Source: Clostridiaceae bacterium
GTDB lineage: Bacteria > Bacillota > Clostridia > UBA1212 > DUPL01
Reading direction: 5' to 3'
Length of the DNA: 33,687 nt
Assembly: GCA_012522035.1 (NCBI GenBank)
Contig: JAAYLF010000356.1
Location: forward strand, 1 to 33,687
In this document: positions 18,166-27,220 of the stretch, in pieces
Layout of the letters: each line of letters begins with the position of its first letter
How positions within the stretch are numbered: the first letter of the stretch is position 1
The notes under the pieces: model-generated
Databases searched by the model: none
What the model was told of the DNA's origin: nothing
What the model saw: only the letters and a program-made list of their open reading frames with translations
Translations under genes and position numbers: made by a program

Positions 18166-19929
18166 ATGGATCAAAAGTTTATGTTCAGTCTCTTATGGCC
18201 TGACTACTTCGAAGGTAAGAAAATGGAAGAAAGAATAAGAAGTGGTGAGGGCAAACTGTATAATCAGGATTTTCTTGAAAGAGACATGAACGTAGAAATG
18301 CTACTTGAAGGCATGGGAGTAAAGAATGAAAGCAGACCCTACGTTAAAGCCCGCTTGATGGACATGGTTCTCGACGAGAAGATTATCAAGTACAGACAAG
18401 ATATCCTTCAGGATTTTCTTGACTATCCGGAAATCCAACAAGCCTTTGACCAGGAACTGATGCCGCTTGTTATCAATCTGAACAAAATGCAGAAAACCAA
18501 CATATCCCACGACGACGACATCAGAAAAATTGCATGGCGACTTGAAATTCTCAGGGTATATACCCAGTGTGTCACAATCCTGCATCGCGTCTTTTGTAGC
18601 AAAGACAGAGACTTCACATCAGAAGGACTGCAGAGACTTCAATCAATAATTTCCAGCATCGTAGAAAATGAAGGATACAACGAACTGTTAAGACTTCTGC
18701 CGGATTTGCATGAAAAACTGCAAACCATGTCCGGTGTAACTCTTGGTATCAATCTGGACCATGAATTAAGACCAACCGAGGCTGTATTATTGTCCATTGA
18801 ACCAAAGCCTTTCAGGAACAAGGCGCTTTTAACATCAATATTCGGAACAAGACGAAATGATGAATTGTATCACGGAATAGGAACATTTTATTCAATTCTG
18901 AAAGATACTACTGCAAACGCTCTTGACCAGGCCATAATGAGGGATCTGGCTTATGTCATGGAAGACACCTTCAGGCACATGGCCATGGTGCTCAACCGTT
19001 TTGCCTGGGTTGAAACCGCATTCATTTTCGATTTGGTTCCAGAAGTCTACTACTACATTGGCGGCAGCAACCTGGCACGCAATCTTCTGGAGGGCGGAAT
19101 GCCTGTATGCTTCCCTACTCCGATGCCAGCAGAAGAAAGGGTTTTCATAGTAAAGGACCTTTACGATGCAAGCTTTGCAATTCGTATCCTATCAGATACT
19201 GGAATAAAGGCACTTCACAACATCATTGTCACCAACGATGCAAGAATGTGCGACGATCCGGGAAGACTGCTCATCCTTACAGGAGCCAACCAGGGTGGAA
19301 AGACCACCTTTACAAGAGCTGTTGGAATTGCACAAATTCTGTTCCAGGCAGGTCTTCCAATACCGGGCACTGAAGGAAAAATCAGCCCTGTGGACAATAT
19401 CTACACACACTTTCCGGAGCTTGAGAAAAACTCCATCAGCGAAGGCCGTCTGGGCGAAGAGTGCGTAAGGCTTGAAGGAATACTGCCAAGACTTACAAAG
19501 TACAGCATGATACTCATGAATGAGTCACTGTCTAGTACAAGCCATCAGGAAAGCCTGACCATTGCCGAAGAAATCATGAAATACCTCAGAACCATAGGTG
19601 CAAGAGGCGTATTCGCAACCCATATGCACGAACTGGCGGAAGACTTGGATGAAATAAACAAACAGCCTGCTCTGAGCAATCTGGTAAGTCTTGTGGCAGG
19701 TGTTGATGAAACAAAGCAAATGGAGGTAATGACGGAAGAAGGCGTCAAGAAATTCAGAGGCTCCAAGAGAACATACAAAATTATCGAGTCTCCACCACAA
19801 GGAAGAAGCTTTGCGCTTGACATTGCAAGAACGTACGGAATTACCTTTGAACAATTACTTGAATCGCATAAAAACAGATATGAGCTGGGTGTGGAGGAAG
19901 AAACTCCGCTCCCAAGAAGGATAGTATAG
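18166..19929 (+). CDS. MutS-family ATPase without mismatch-recognition domain
   Basis: A 587-residue protein whose C-terminal third is a MutS-type ABC ATPase: Walker A GANQGGKTT (373-381), Q-loop region, signature-like NSISEGRLGEE, Walker B-like ILMNESLSST (449-458) and the closing ATHMHEL (485-490). The N-terminal part is helical and fits the MutS core and clamp, but the mismatch-binding domain I of true MutS is absent, so canonical mismatch repair is unlikely. In Walker B the usual aspartate before glutamate is replaced by asparagine (MNES). AGGAG lies about ten bases before the ATG. It is followed after 15 bp by apgM, probably in the same transcript. Related Firmicutes proteins are simply called MutS-related; the substrate is unknown. 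Confidence 0.85.
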   Translation: MDQKFMFSLLWPDYFEGKKMEERIRSGEGKLYNQDFLERDMNVEMLLEGMGVKNESRPYVKARLMDMVLDEKIIKYRQDILQDFLDYPEIQQAFDQELMPLVINLNKMQKTNISHDDDIRKIAWRLEILRVYTQCVTILHRVFCSKDRDFTSEGLQRLQSIISSIVENEGYNELLRLLPDLHEKLQTMSGVTLGINLDHELRPTEAVLLSIEPKPFRNKALLTSIFGTRRNDELYHGIGTFYSILKDTTANALDQAIMRDLAYVMEDTFRHMAMVLNRFAWVETAFIFDLVPEVYYYIGGSNLARNLLEGGMPVCFPTPMPAEERVFIVKDLYDASFAIRILSDTGIKALHNIIVTNDARMCDDPGRLLILTGANQGGKTTFTRAVGIAQILFQAGLPIPGTEGKISPVDNIYTHFPELEKNSISEGRLGEECVRLEGILPRLTKYSMILMNESLSSTSHQESLTIAEEIMKYLRTIGARGVFATHMHELAEDLDEINKQPALSNLVSLVAGVDETKQMEVMTEEGVKKFRGSKRTYKIIESPPQGRSFALDIARTYGITFEQLLESHKNRYELGVEEETPLPRRIV

Positions 19930-19944
19930 GGTGAAGTATATTAT

Positions 19945-21156
19945 ATGAAATATATTGTAGTATTAGGAGACGGAATGGCTGATTACCCGGTGAAAGAACT
20001 GGGATACAAGACACCTTTGCAATGTGCCAACAAACCAAACATGGACAAACTGGCTCAATTAGGCGAATTGGGACTTGTGCATACCGTGCCCTTGACCATG
20101 AAGATGCCTGGCAGTGATATTGCAAACATGTCGGTTTTGGGTTACGATCCTGAAAAATATTACACGGGTCGCTCCCCACTTGAAGCAGTAAGCATGAATA
20201 TCAACCTGGGAGAAGATGACCTGGCTGTAAGATGCAATCTTGTAACTCTAAGCGGAGAAGAAAACTATGAGGACAAAACCATGGTGGACTACAGCAGTGA
20301 CGAGATTACATCCGAAGAAGCAGCCGAACTGATTAAACTGGTTGATGAAAAACTCGGCAGTGATACCATCAGTTTTCATGCCGGAGTCAGCTACAGACAC
20401 TGCATGGTTTGGAAGCTTAAAGAAGAGCCGAACCTTGACCTGACACCACCCCATGACATATCAACAAAAAGGATTGGCAACTACCTGCCCAGAACGGAAC
20501 AAGGCAAGATCCTTCTTGAACTTATGAAGGAAAGCGAAAAACTTCTTAAGGATCACCCCATAAACAAGGACAGGATAAAAAGAGGTTTGAATCCTGCAAC
20601 TTCCATATGGCTTTGGGGCGAAGGAAGAAAGCCTTATCTTGACAGTTTCTATGACAAGTACAAGCTAAAGGGTGCGGTTGTTTCAGCAGTCGACTTAATC
20701 AAGGGTATAGGTTTGTGTGCAGGTCTTAAACCTCTTTATGTAAAAGGCGCTACAGGCAATATCAATACGGACTTTTCTGCAAAAGCAAAAAGTGCCATTG
20801 ACTTTCTTCTCAATGAAGGAGACTTTGTCTACATACACGTGGAAGCTCCGGATGAGTGCGGACACAGGCATGAGATTGAGAACAAGGTAAGATCAATCGA
20901 ACTAATTGACGAGAAAGTGGTGAGTCCGATACTTGAGGAGATGGAAAAACAAGGCGACTTCAGAATAATGATACTGCCTGACCATGCAACACCATTATCA
21001 CTAAGAACCCATACCCACGATCCGGTGCCTTACGTAATATATGACAGCTCGAGCACAAAAAACTCGTCAAGTCTTAAATATGACGAGGAAAGTGCAAGGA
21101 AAACGAACAGAATAATTGAAAAAGGTTACACATTGATGGACCATTTTCTTAAATAA
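19945..21156 (+). CDS. apgM: Archaeal-type cofactor-independent phosphoglycerate mutase
   Basis: Interconverts 3- and 2-phosphoglycerate in glycolysis with two metal ions and a phosphoserine intermediate. The 403-residue length and pattern fit the archaeal-type (ApgM) group of the alkaline-phosphatase superfamily: N-terminal metal site VVLGDGMADYP (D9), the catalytic serine region PGSDIANMSVLGYDP (S63), HVEAPDECGHR (metal histidines) and LPDHATP near the C-terminus. The start is ATG 19945, preceded by GGGTGAAG. It sits 15 bp behind the mutS-like gene, a pairing with no obvious functional link, and ends at a bidirectional terminator. Confidence 0.93.
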   Translation: MKYIVVLGDGMADYPVKELGYKTPLQCANKPNMDKLAQLGELGLVHTVPLTMKMPGSDIANMSVLGYDPEKYYTGRSPLEAVSMNINLGEDDLAVRCNLVTLSGEENYEDKTMVDYSSDEITSEEAAELIKLVDEKLGSDTISFHAGVSYRHCMVWKLKEEPNLDLTPPHDISTKRIGNYLPRTEQGKILLELMKESEKLLKDHPINKDRIKRGLNPATSIWLWGEGRKPYLDSFYDKYKLKGAVVSAVDLIKGIGLCAGLKPLYVKGATGNINTDFSAKAKSAIDFLLNEGDFVYIHVEAPDECGHRHEIENKVRSIELIDEKVVSPILEEMEKQGDFRIMILPDHATPLSLRTHTHDPVPYVIYDSSSTKNSSSLKYDEESARKTNRIIEKGYTLMDHFLK

Positions 21157-21159
21157 CAT

Positions 21160-21192
21160 AAAAAAGATAGGATTTTAATCCTATCTTTTTTG
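21160..21192. terminator. Bidirectional terminator after apgM and the tmk-like gene
   Basis: AAAAAAGATAGGA and TCCTATCTTTTTT form a 7-bp core stem flanked by A- and T-runs on both sides. It ends the plus-strand apgM transcript and the minus-strand thymidylate-kinase-like transcript, whose stop codon lies in the stem. Confidence 0.85.
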
Positions 21193-21861
21193 TTTCATCA
21201 TTCTTTCAATTCCTCGTTCTATTTCTTCGGCAATTTCATCTATGGGCCTCATGATTCCATCAACAGTACATTCAAGCAGCCAGACATTGTCAAAATGCTT
21301 TGCAGCCTCAATATACCCTTGTCTTGCCTTGTCAAGAAGGTCTCTGTTCTTCTCGTAGACATCGGCATTATCACCTACATAATCCCTGTGTCCTTTTAAA
21401 GAAACATTCCTTCTTGAGTTGTCTGTAGTAACATCAAATACAATAAACAAGTCAGGTTTTGGTATTCCGAGAATCCCATACTCCAGCTCATGAATCCAGG
21501 CTATCAAATCCTTCTTCTTTTCATCACTGGTTCTGTTGCTTTGATACACTGCATTGGACAAAGTGGACCTGTTTAGAAGAACAATGTCATATACGGACAA
21601 ATCCGTATTCTTGAAAGCAAGCCATCTGTCCATGGCGTACCAAAGGGACATGGATTTGACATCCATGTTGCTGGCAGTAGTTTCCTCTTTTCCTGAAAGA
21701 AATATTCCTATTTCCTTTCCAAAGAAGGAGTCGTAAACAGGAAAATCCAAAACCCCTACCCTGAATCCTTTTCTTGATAGCCTCTCACAAGCTTCCTTTA
21801 GCTGCACTCCTTTTCCACTGCCATCAATGCCCTCAAAAGCAATGATTAAGGTTTCTTTCAT
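21181..21861 (-). CDS. Divergent thymidylate kinase-like protein
   Basis: A 226-residue P-loop kinase resembling dTMP kinase: FEGIDGSGKG (9-18), then VLDFPVY (37-43), a mid-protein NRSTLSNAVYQ in place of the DR(Y/F)-type motif, and PDLFIVFDVT (the usual PDL-x-hydrophobic strand) followed by a lid-like segment rich in R and K. Two departures are notable: the Ser/Thr after the P-loop lysine is Gly, and the DR motif begins with Asn. The start is ATG 21861 with AAGGAG six bases before; an in-frame ATG at 21891 would overlap the upstream gene. It follows the deacetylase gene by 19 bp. It is probably a paralogue of the housekeeping Tmk, with an altered nucleotide or metal site; substrate uncertain. 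Confidence 0.75.
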   Translation of the reverse strand: MKETLIIAFEGIDGSGKGVQLKEACERLSRKGFRVGVLDFPVYDSFFGKEIGIFLSGKEETTASNMDVKSMSLWYAMDRWLAFKNTDLSVYDIVLLNRSTLSNAVYQSNRTSDEKKKDLIAWIHELEYGILGIPKPDLFIVFDVTTDNSRRNVSLKGHRDYVGDNADVYEKNRDLLDKARQGYIEAAKHFDNVWLLECTVDGIMRPIDEIAEEIERGIERMMKQKR

Positions 21862-21880
21862 CTCTCTACTCCTTGCCTGA

Positions 21881-22747
21881 TTAAAATCCATTGTTCATGT
21901 AATAGTATATCTCACTGTTGGTGACAAATATCAGGTCTTCCGCTTCAGACATTTTTTTAAGTACGCTTTCAAACTCATCCCATGTGTCATACAAATCAAA
22001 CTCCCAGGAATGACCCCATACATAAAGAAGCATATCCTCCTTTGCTTCCTGTGAGATGAACTTGTCCACAAGATTCTTCACTTCAGACTGGTGGCAAGTC
22101 GGTCTCCATATCATAAAATTGTTGGGCATGGTAAAACGATAGGTGGAGGTTGTTTCCCTTGCATACTTTATTTCCGTATTGTTCTGTATTACATCAATAA
22201 CCCTGCGGTTGTAAAACGGACCTCCAGGGTATGCCATCCCTATAACCTTTTGCCCCATTATTTCCTGTATTGTGTTGAAATCATCATTTACTTCCTTGAT
22301 GATATCCTCATCCTCCAATGTTCTCAAATCAGGATGATTCACCGTATGTACAGCAACCTCATGGCCTTCATACACGCTTTTTATTTCCTCAGCCGACAGC
22401 TTGGTAAAGTCCACGGTACCATCTGGCAAATTCAATTTGCCTTCCACGCCCAACGAGCCGGTATTTATGTTGAACGTACACTTAATACCGTATTTGTTGA
22501 ACAGCTCAGCCAGTCTTTTGTCCTGTACTGTTCCGTCATCGAAGCTGAAAGTCACAAACTTGTGAGGCTTGTCCTTATCCAGATCCTTGATAAAATCCGA
22601 TACAGGTTCTCTTAAAGTTTCCGTCACAGGCGGCTCTTCAGTAGGTTCGATTATCTCTTCCTTTTTTTCTTCATTGCCTTTCGTACATGAACCGAGCACA
22701 AAACACATTGTTAAAAGAATAAAAACTTTGAAAAACTTCGCAACCAT
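21881..22747 (-). CDS. Polysaccharide deacetylase lipoprotein
   Basis: NodB-type metal-dependent deacetylase, likely acting on N-acetylated glycans of the cell envelope from the outer face of the membrane. The lipobox LGSC puts the lipidated cysteine at residue 21, followed by an acidic, Pro-rich linker to about residue 60. Motif 1 FSFDDGT (67-73) carries the aspartates and motif 2 HTVNHPD (134-140) the two histidines; AYPGGPFYNRR is motif 3. Length 288 is typical. GGAGG lies four to five bases before the ATG. It is upstream of the tmk-like gene and downstream of the recombinase terminator, so these two minus-strand genes form their own small unit. Confidence 0.9.
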   Translation of the reverse strand: MVAKFFKVFILLTMCFVLGSCTKGNEEKKEEIIEPTEEPPVTETLREPVSDFIKDLDKDKPHKFVTFSFDDGTVQDKRLAELFNKYGIKCTFNINTGSLGVEGKLNLPDGTVDFTKLSAEEIKSVYEGHEVAVHTVNHPDLRTLEDEDIIKEVNDDFNTIQEIMGQKVIGMAYPGGPFYNRRVIDVIQNNTEIKYARETTSTYRFTMPNNFMIWRPTCHQSEVKNLVDKFISQEAKEDMLLYVWGHSWEFDLYDTWDEFESVLKKMSEAEDLIFVTNSEIYYYMNNGF

Positions 22748-22796
22748 AAATCCTCCATAATAAAGTAGTCATTCTTTAGTTTAGCACCAGAAAAAG

Positions 22797-22824
22797 CATA
22801 AAACAAGAGGCAAACGCCCCTTGT
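22797..22824 (-). terminator. Terminator of the serine recombinase gene
   Basis: On the minus strand ACAAGGGGC and GCCTCTTGT pair over nine positions (one G-U) around GTTT, followed by TTTTAT. It starts just after the recombinase stop codon and isolates that gene from the deacetylase gene. Confidence 0.8.
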
Positions 22825-22825
22825 C

Positions 22826-24268
22826 TCACAAACAATACCAAATGCAGATCTCTTTTTCGGATACGGTTATCTTCTCAACAACAATCTTTACAATCTTCCT
22901 CTTAACTTCCCTGCTCAAATCCTTATACGACTTTATGACATCAAGAAGCACATCAAGGGATTTTTTGTTTTTATCCCCATATCGCTCCAGCCTCTCAATT
23001 TCTTTTTTGTATCTTTCTATGGAAGATTCAAGCTCCAAATTCATACTGTCATACATATCAGCAGAAATACGTCCATCAAGTCTGTCATAGTACAGAATTT
23101 TCTGTTTTTTCATGGAAGATTCGACGAGATTTCTCAATACTCCAATCTCCCTGTCCCTCTCCCCATTTAACATTGCCAGCTCTTCAATGCAATCAGGATT
23201 ACTCTTTACATAATCCCTCAGCACCGTATATATATCAGAAAAAACAATATTGGATAAAAAACACTCACTTACAAAATGTCTTGAACAAGCAGCCCTGCCT
23301 TGTTTTTCATACGTCTGGCAGGTATATCCATCAAGTCCTTTCGTTTGTTTTCTGGAATACATCCTTTTGTTGCAGTCAGCACAATATACAAGACCTTTAA
23401 AAACACTTAACGCACCCTTGTGATTTCCACATCCTTTTTGTCTTCTTTCTCTTTCCTTTTGTACTTTTGCAAATGTTTCCTCATCAACTATTGGTTCGTG
23501 GGTGTTTTCTGTAAGCACCCATTCGGACTCCGGCAATCTTCTTGTTTTCTTGCTTTTATAACTTACTCTTTCACTAACCCCCTGCACGGTATCTCCCACA
23601 TAGACGCGGCTTGTAAGGATTCTTTTTATATGTGTTGCATTCCATTTCTTTTTGCCTATTCCCTCTTCATTAAGCATTTCGGAAATCTTCTTGTATCCAT
23701 AACCTTCAAGATACAGTTTATATATCTCTCTAACCACAAGAGCTTCCTCTTCACAAACTTCCAGCCTGTTTCTTACATCCTTTGACTTCACATACCCATA
23801 GGGAGGATTCCCAATGTATTCTCCCCTTTCAATCTTGTGTCTTAAATTCGCCCTAATCTTTCTGGATATATCAATAACGTATCTTTCATTGAACCAGCTG
23901 TCAATTCCTACAGTTTCTGCATCCCTCAAAGAATCATATCTTCCGTCATATGTCAGAACCCTAACGCCAAACTCTTCCACACTTTCAAGAAAAAGAAGCG
24001 TTCTGGCATTGCTCCTTCCCAGTCTGGACAAGTCTTTTGCAACGAGTATGTCAAACTTGCCACAGGATGCATCTTCAATTAGTTTTTTAATGCCAGGACG
24101 CTCAAAGTTGATACCCGAATAATTATCATCCTCATATATTTTATACACCGCGCCCAAACCTTTTTCTTCAACAAATTTCTCAAGAAGACTTTTTTGAGTT
24201 TCGATGGTTTCATAAGACAATCCAAGATCATCCCTGCTCTCTCTTACATATATGGCAACCTTTTTCAT
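22826..24268 (-). CDS. Large serine recombinase
   Basis: A 480-residue site-specific recombinase. The N-terminal resolvase domain (about 3-150) has the nucleophile S11 in YVRESRDD, the LVAKDLSRLGR segment and an ERYVIDIS stretch leading into the long E helix; a recombinase domain follows (about 155-270, starting at GEYIGNPPYGY), then a zinc ribbon (C296, C299, C317, C328) and a coiled coil (about 365-435) typical of phage integrases and transposon recombinases of this class. The ATG has AGGTGAT upstream. It stands alone: no cargo, relaxase or phage genes adjoin it, and it has its own terminator. It is likely the survivor or the edge of an integrated element; attachment sites were not identified. 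Confidence 0.92.
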   Translation of the reverse strand: MKKVAIYVRESRDDLGLSYETIETQKSLLEKFVEEKGLGAVYKIYEDDNYSGINFERPGIKKLIEDASCGKFDILVAKDLSRLGRSNARTLLFLESVEEFGVRVLTYDGRYDSLRDAETVGIDSWFNERYVIDISRKIRANLRHKIERGEYIGNPPYGYVKSKDVRNRLEVCEEEALVVREIYKLYLEGYGYKKISEMLNEEGIGKKKWNATHIKRILTSRVYVGDTVQGVSERVSYKSKKTRRLPESEWVLTENTHEPIVDEETFAKVQKERERRQKGCGNHKGALSVFKGLVYCADCNKRMYSRKQTKGLDGYTCQTYEKQGRAACSRHFVSECFLSNIVFSDIYTVLRDYVKSNPDCIEELAMLNGERDREIGVLRNLVESSMKKQKILYYDRLDGRISADMYDSMNLELESSIERYKKEIERLERYGDKNKKSLDVLLDVIKSYKDLSREVKRKIVKIVVEKITVSEKEICIWYCL

Positions 24269-24354
24269 TAAAAAATCACCTAAATATCAATATCCGCAAT
24301 CAAAGCCAAAAGAGCGAGCAGGGATTTCTTTACACAACCTTTATAGACTCTCTT

Positions 24355-24414
24355 TATCTCATATTTCATCAGGAATCATCCTTGACAATTCGTTTAATAA
24401 ATATATATGAGATA
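24355..24414. repeat. 10-bp inverted repeat upstream of the recombinase gene
   Basis: TATCTCATAT (24355-24364) and ATATGAGATA (24405-24414) are perfect inverted copies separated by 40 bases, in the gap between the recombinase start and the RamA-like gene's stop. A TTGACA (24382-24387) lies between the arms on the plus strand. It could be an operator or part of a recombination site, or chance in AT-rich DNA; the arms are not followed by a T-run, so a terminator is unlikely. Confidence 0.4.
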
Positions 24415-24423
24415 TGAAAAAAG

Positions 24424-25872
24424 CTATTCTTGTTCAAACATCATGGACATGACATAAAAGTCACTGAAATATTTGCTGTTGGCAAGCTCTATGTATTCAA
24501 CAGCCTTGCTTATCTCAATTGCAGTATCCAAAAGTTTATCATCAAGCAAAATCTCACTTGCTCCCTTTCCTGATGAGTTGCCACAGGATCTTGTTTTGCC
24601 TCTAAACTCATAAGGAAGAAGAGTAGCATCAATGGCGCTATTTATGTCAATATAGCTGCCAAAGCCTCCTGCAAGCAAGACTTCATCTATTTCATCAAGA
24701 GAGATGCCTGCATGTTTTGCAATCACCCGTATGCCTGCTCCTATGGCCGCCTTTGCATTTTGGAACTCCCTTACATCCCTTGTGGTGAGGTATATGCCAT
24801 TACTTACCTCAAAGTCTTCCTCCATGAAGCCCGTTTCATCGACAAGTTCCATCTTTACAAGACATGCAATCAAATCTATAAGGCCGCTTCCGCATATCCC
24901 GCGAGCTTTTTCATTACCCAGGGTATATACATTCAACGACCCATCCTCTTTCATCTCAACCTTGCAGATGGCACCGGAGACACCCCCCATCCCATACTTT
25001 ATATTCGCTCCTTCAAACGCCGGACCACAAGCGGTGGATGCTCCAATCAATCTGCCTTTGTTGTTCAAAACCATTTCGCCATTTGTTCCCATGTCTATCA
25101 GCAAGATGTTTTTGTCACTCTTGTACATGCCCGTAGCTAGAACACCTGCTGTAATATCCCCGCCTATGAATGCAGAAATGGAAGGCGTTAGAATTACCTT
25201 TTCCACCCCCAGCCCAAGTTCATCATTAGTGAATATCTTTGCCTCGGTAAACACAGGGACATAGGGTGCAACAGCAATGGTTTTTGTTTCTTCTCCCACC
25301 AGGAAATGCAGCATGGTGGTGTTTCCTGCAATAACGCATACAGAAATATTGTCAAATCTGGACAGAAGGTTCTTGAGGCAGGATACAATCAGTGCCTGCA
25401 GGACTTTTGTTCCGTTCTTGTTGTTAATTGTGTAATCTATTCTTGATATGACGTCTGCGCCATGCTTTGCCTGTGGATTGAGACAGGAATCCACATGAAT
25501 TAATTCCTTTGTTTCAAGGTCATAAAAGTATGCGGCGATGGTGGTAGTTCCAATATCTATGGCAGCACCAATCTTTTCACTGACAGATTTGGCTCTCAGC
25601 GACATGCCATCTGACAAGGTAAGTACAAAGGCCTCTACTCTTTCTGTTGCATATTCAGGCAGTATTACCTTGTGGTTTGAATCTATCTTGAACATGCAGG
25701 AAAGAACATCTTCACCATCCACGTTGACCTTGCATTTGTTGCAGGTGCCCTTTCCACCACAAGTGGCGTTAATCCTGTATCCTAAGTCGGTTAATATGTC
25801 AAACAAGAGTTGTCCGTTTTCCGCTTCGATTTCCTTCAACAAATTCCCTTTCGTGTCATAAATGGAAAGCAT
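24424..25872 (-). CDS. RamA-like corrinoid protein reductive activator (DUF4445)
   Basis: An iron-sulfur protein with an ASKHA ATPase fold; relatives use ATP to drive reduction of inactive cob(II)alamin to cob(I)alamin in corrinoid methyltransferase systems. The N-terminal 2Fe-2S ferredoxin domain has ligands C38, C44, C47 and C59 (CGGKGTCNKC and LSC). The ATPase domain begins at AAIDIGTTTIAAY (103-115) and includes IDMGTNGE, ACGPAFEGANI, RGICGSGLIDL and LLAGGFGSYID. At 482 residues it is shorter than the ~600-residue members, since the linker domain is small. Ribosome binding site AAGGTGAT precedes the ATG. It is alone: no corrinoid protein or methyltransferase gene adjoins it, so the partner is unknown. 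Confidence 0.88.
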   Translation of the reverse strand: MLSIYDTKGNLLKEIEAENGQLLFDILTDLGYRINATCGGKGTCNKCKVNVDGEDVLSCMFKIDSNHKVILPEYATERVEAFVLTLSDGMSLRAKSVSEKIGAAIDIGTTTIAAYFYDLETKELIHVDSCLNPQAKHGADVISRIDYTINNKNGTKVLQALIVSCLKNLLSRFDNISVCVIAGNTTMLHFLVGEETKTIAVAPYVPVFTEAKIFTNDELGLGVEKVILTPSISAFIGGDITAGVLATGMYKSDKNILLIDMGTNGEMVLNNKGRLIGASTACGPAFEGANIKYGMGGVSGAICKVEMKEDGSLNVYTLGNEKARGICGSGLIDLIACLVKMELVDETGFMEEDFEVSNGIYLTTRDVREFQNAKAAIGAGIRVIAKHAGISLDEIDEVLLAGGFGSYIDINSAIDATLLPYEFRGKTRSCGNSSGKGASEILLDDKLLDTAIEISKAVEYIELANSKYFSDFYVMSMMFEQE

Positions 25873-25958
25873 ATATAATCACCTTTTTCTTGTTTTTACA
25901 TTTCGGATAGTATACACTAAGAATGGAATAAAATAAAGGGAGATATCAGGAGTTTTGT

Positions 25959-27161
25959 ATGACAATCTGTGCAATTATATGTGAATACAATCCATTTCAC
26001 AACGGTCATGCGCACCATATTGAAGAAACCAGAAGAATAACAAACTGCGATTATATAATCTCCATTATGAGCGGGAACTACGTTCAAAGAGGAGAACCTG
26101 CCATTATGGACAAATGGGAAAGAACAAGAACAGCCTTGAAATGCGGTTCCGATCTTGTAATTGAGCTTCCCTTTATCTACGCCTGCTCAAGTGCTGAGTA
26201 TTTTGCTAATGCGGCTGTAGATATCATAAACAAAACCAATGTGGTTGATTTTCTGTCTTTTGGCAGCGATTCTGGAGATATTGATTTTCTAAAAAACATA
26301 ACAACAAAAAGAATGAACAAAAACATAGATCTTACAGGTGAAATTTCAAGAGCATACAAGGAAGGCATCTCCTATCCCAAGGCGATGCAGCTGATATATG
26401 ACGAACCTGAGATGAAATCAAACGACATCTTGGGTATTAGGTATCTTATGGCACTGGAAAAATCAAAAAGTTCAGTGGAGCCTGTAACCATTAAAAGAAA
26501 AGGATCAGAATACAAGGACAAGACAATAACCAGTGAAACTCCCAGCGCTACTGCCATAAGGAAACATATCACAGATTCTAAAGATTTCAACCTTTTGTCA
26601 AAAGTAATGCCCAAGGAATCCTTGCACGTCCTTATGGAGGAAATTGAAAAAGGAAGAGCCCCTGTTACCCTCAAGTCCTTTGAGAAACAGATACTATCGA
26701 CTATAAGAACACTAAAACCGAAGGGAATCGCTGACAAACCTCATATAACCCCCGGACTTGAGTACAGACTCTACCAAAATGCCATGGAATTCTCAAACAT
26801 TGATGAGGTTATAGATGCTACAATAAGTAAAGTCTTTACAAGAACCAGAATCCAAAGACTTTTGATTCATGCACTTCTTGGTGTGACAAAAGAAATGCAT
26901 GCAAGTTACATGGACGTTCCATATGTACGAGTACTTGGTTTCAAGAAAAGAGCTGAACCTCTCTTGAAAAAGATTAACAGAAGCCGCAAAGTACCTGTAA
27001 TATACAGGGCAAAAAAGGATTATGAAAACCTGACAGACAGAGGAAAAGCACTTTTTGAGCTTGAAGCCTTGTCAACTGACATTTATGTACTGGGATATCC
27101 AAACAGCATGTACTCTGGCGGAGGGCAGGAATTTTCACGAAAAATAATTATTGTGGAGTGA
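25959..27161 (+). CDS. tmcAL: tRNA-Met cytidine acetate ligase TmcAL
   Basis: Forms N4-acetylcytidine at the wobble position of elongator tRNA-Met from acetate and ATP, by way of acetyl-adenylate. The 400-residue protein opens with the nucleotidyltransferase motif ICEYNPFHNGH (HxGH at 14-17), followed by SIMSGNYVQRGEPA, a family hallmark, ELPFIYACSSAEYFA and FLSFGSDSGD. Later SETPSATAIRKH and the Lys/Arg-rich C-terminal tRNA-binding part complete the match (formerly YlbM). AGGAG lies seven bases before the ATG. It is divergent from the RamA-like gene across 86 bp. Confidence 0.95.
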   Translation: MTICAIICEYNPFHNGHAHHIEETRRITNCDYIISIMSGNYVQRGEPAIMDKWERTRTALKCGSDLVIELPFIYACSSAEYFANAAVDIINKTNVVDFLSFGSDSGDIDFLKNITTKRMNKNIDLTGEISRAYKEGISYPKAMQLIYDEPEMKSNDILGIRYLMALEKSKSSVEPVTIKRKGSEYKDKTITSETPSATAIRKHITDSKDFNLLSKVMPKESLHVLMEEIEKGRAPVTLKSFEKQILSTIRTLKPKGIADKPHITPGLEYRLYQNAMEFSNIDEVIDATISKVFTRTRIQRLLIHALLGVTKEMHASYMDVPYVRVLGFKKRAEPLLKKINRSRKVPVIYRAKKDYENLTDRGKALFELEALSTDIYVLGYPNSMYSGGGQEFSRKIIIVE

Positions 27162-27220
27162 TGCACAAGGAGTACCTATTCATCATAGGATAAACTAGAG
27201 CCTATGAAAGGAGTAGTTTA

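Noticed and set aside
22091..22615. Plus-strand frame of 174 codons
   Set aside because: Antisense to the polysaccharide deacetylase gene, whose motifs are clear; no start signals.
24382..24410. TTGACA with a weak -10 as a plus-strand promoter
   Set aside because: No plus-strand gene follows, the -10 (TATATG) is poor, and it would only read antisense into the RamA-like gene.
24704..25264. Plus-strand frame of 186 codons
   Set aside because: Antisense to the RamA-like gene; low-complexity Pro/Ser composition of a shadow frame.
27162..27220. CCTAT/ATAGG hairpin between tmcAL and the cupin gene
   Set aside because: Only five base pairs and no T-run; likely chance.
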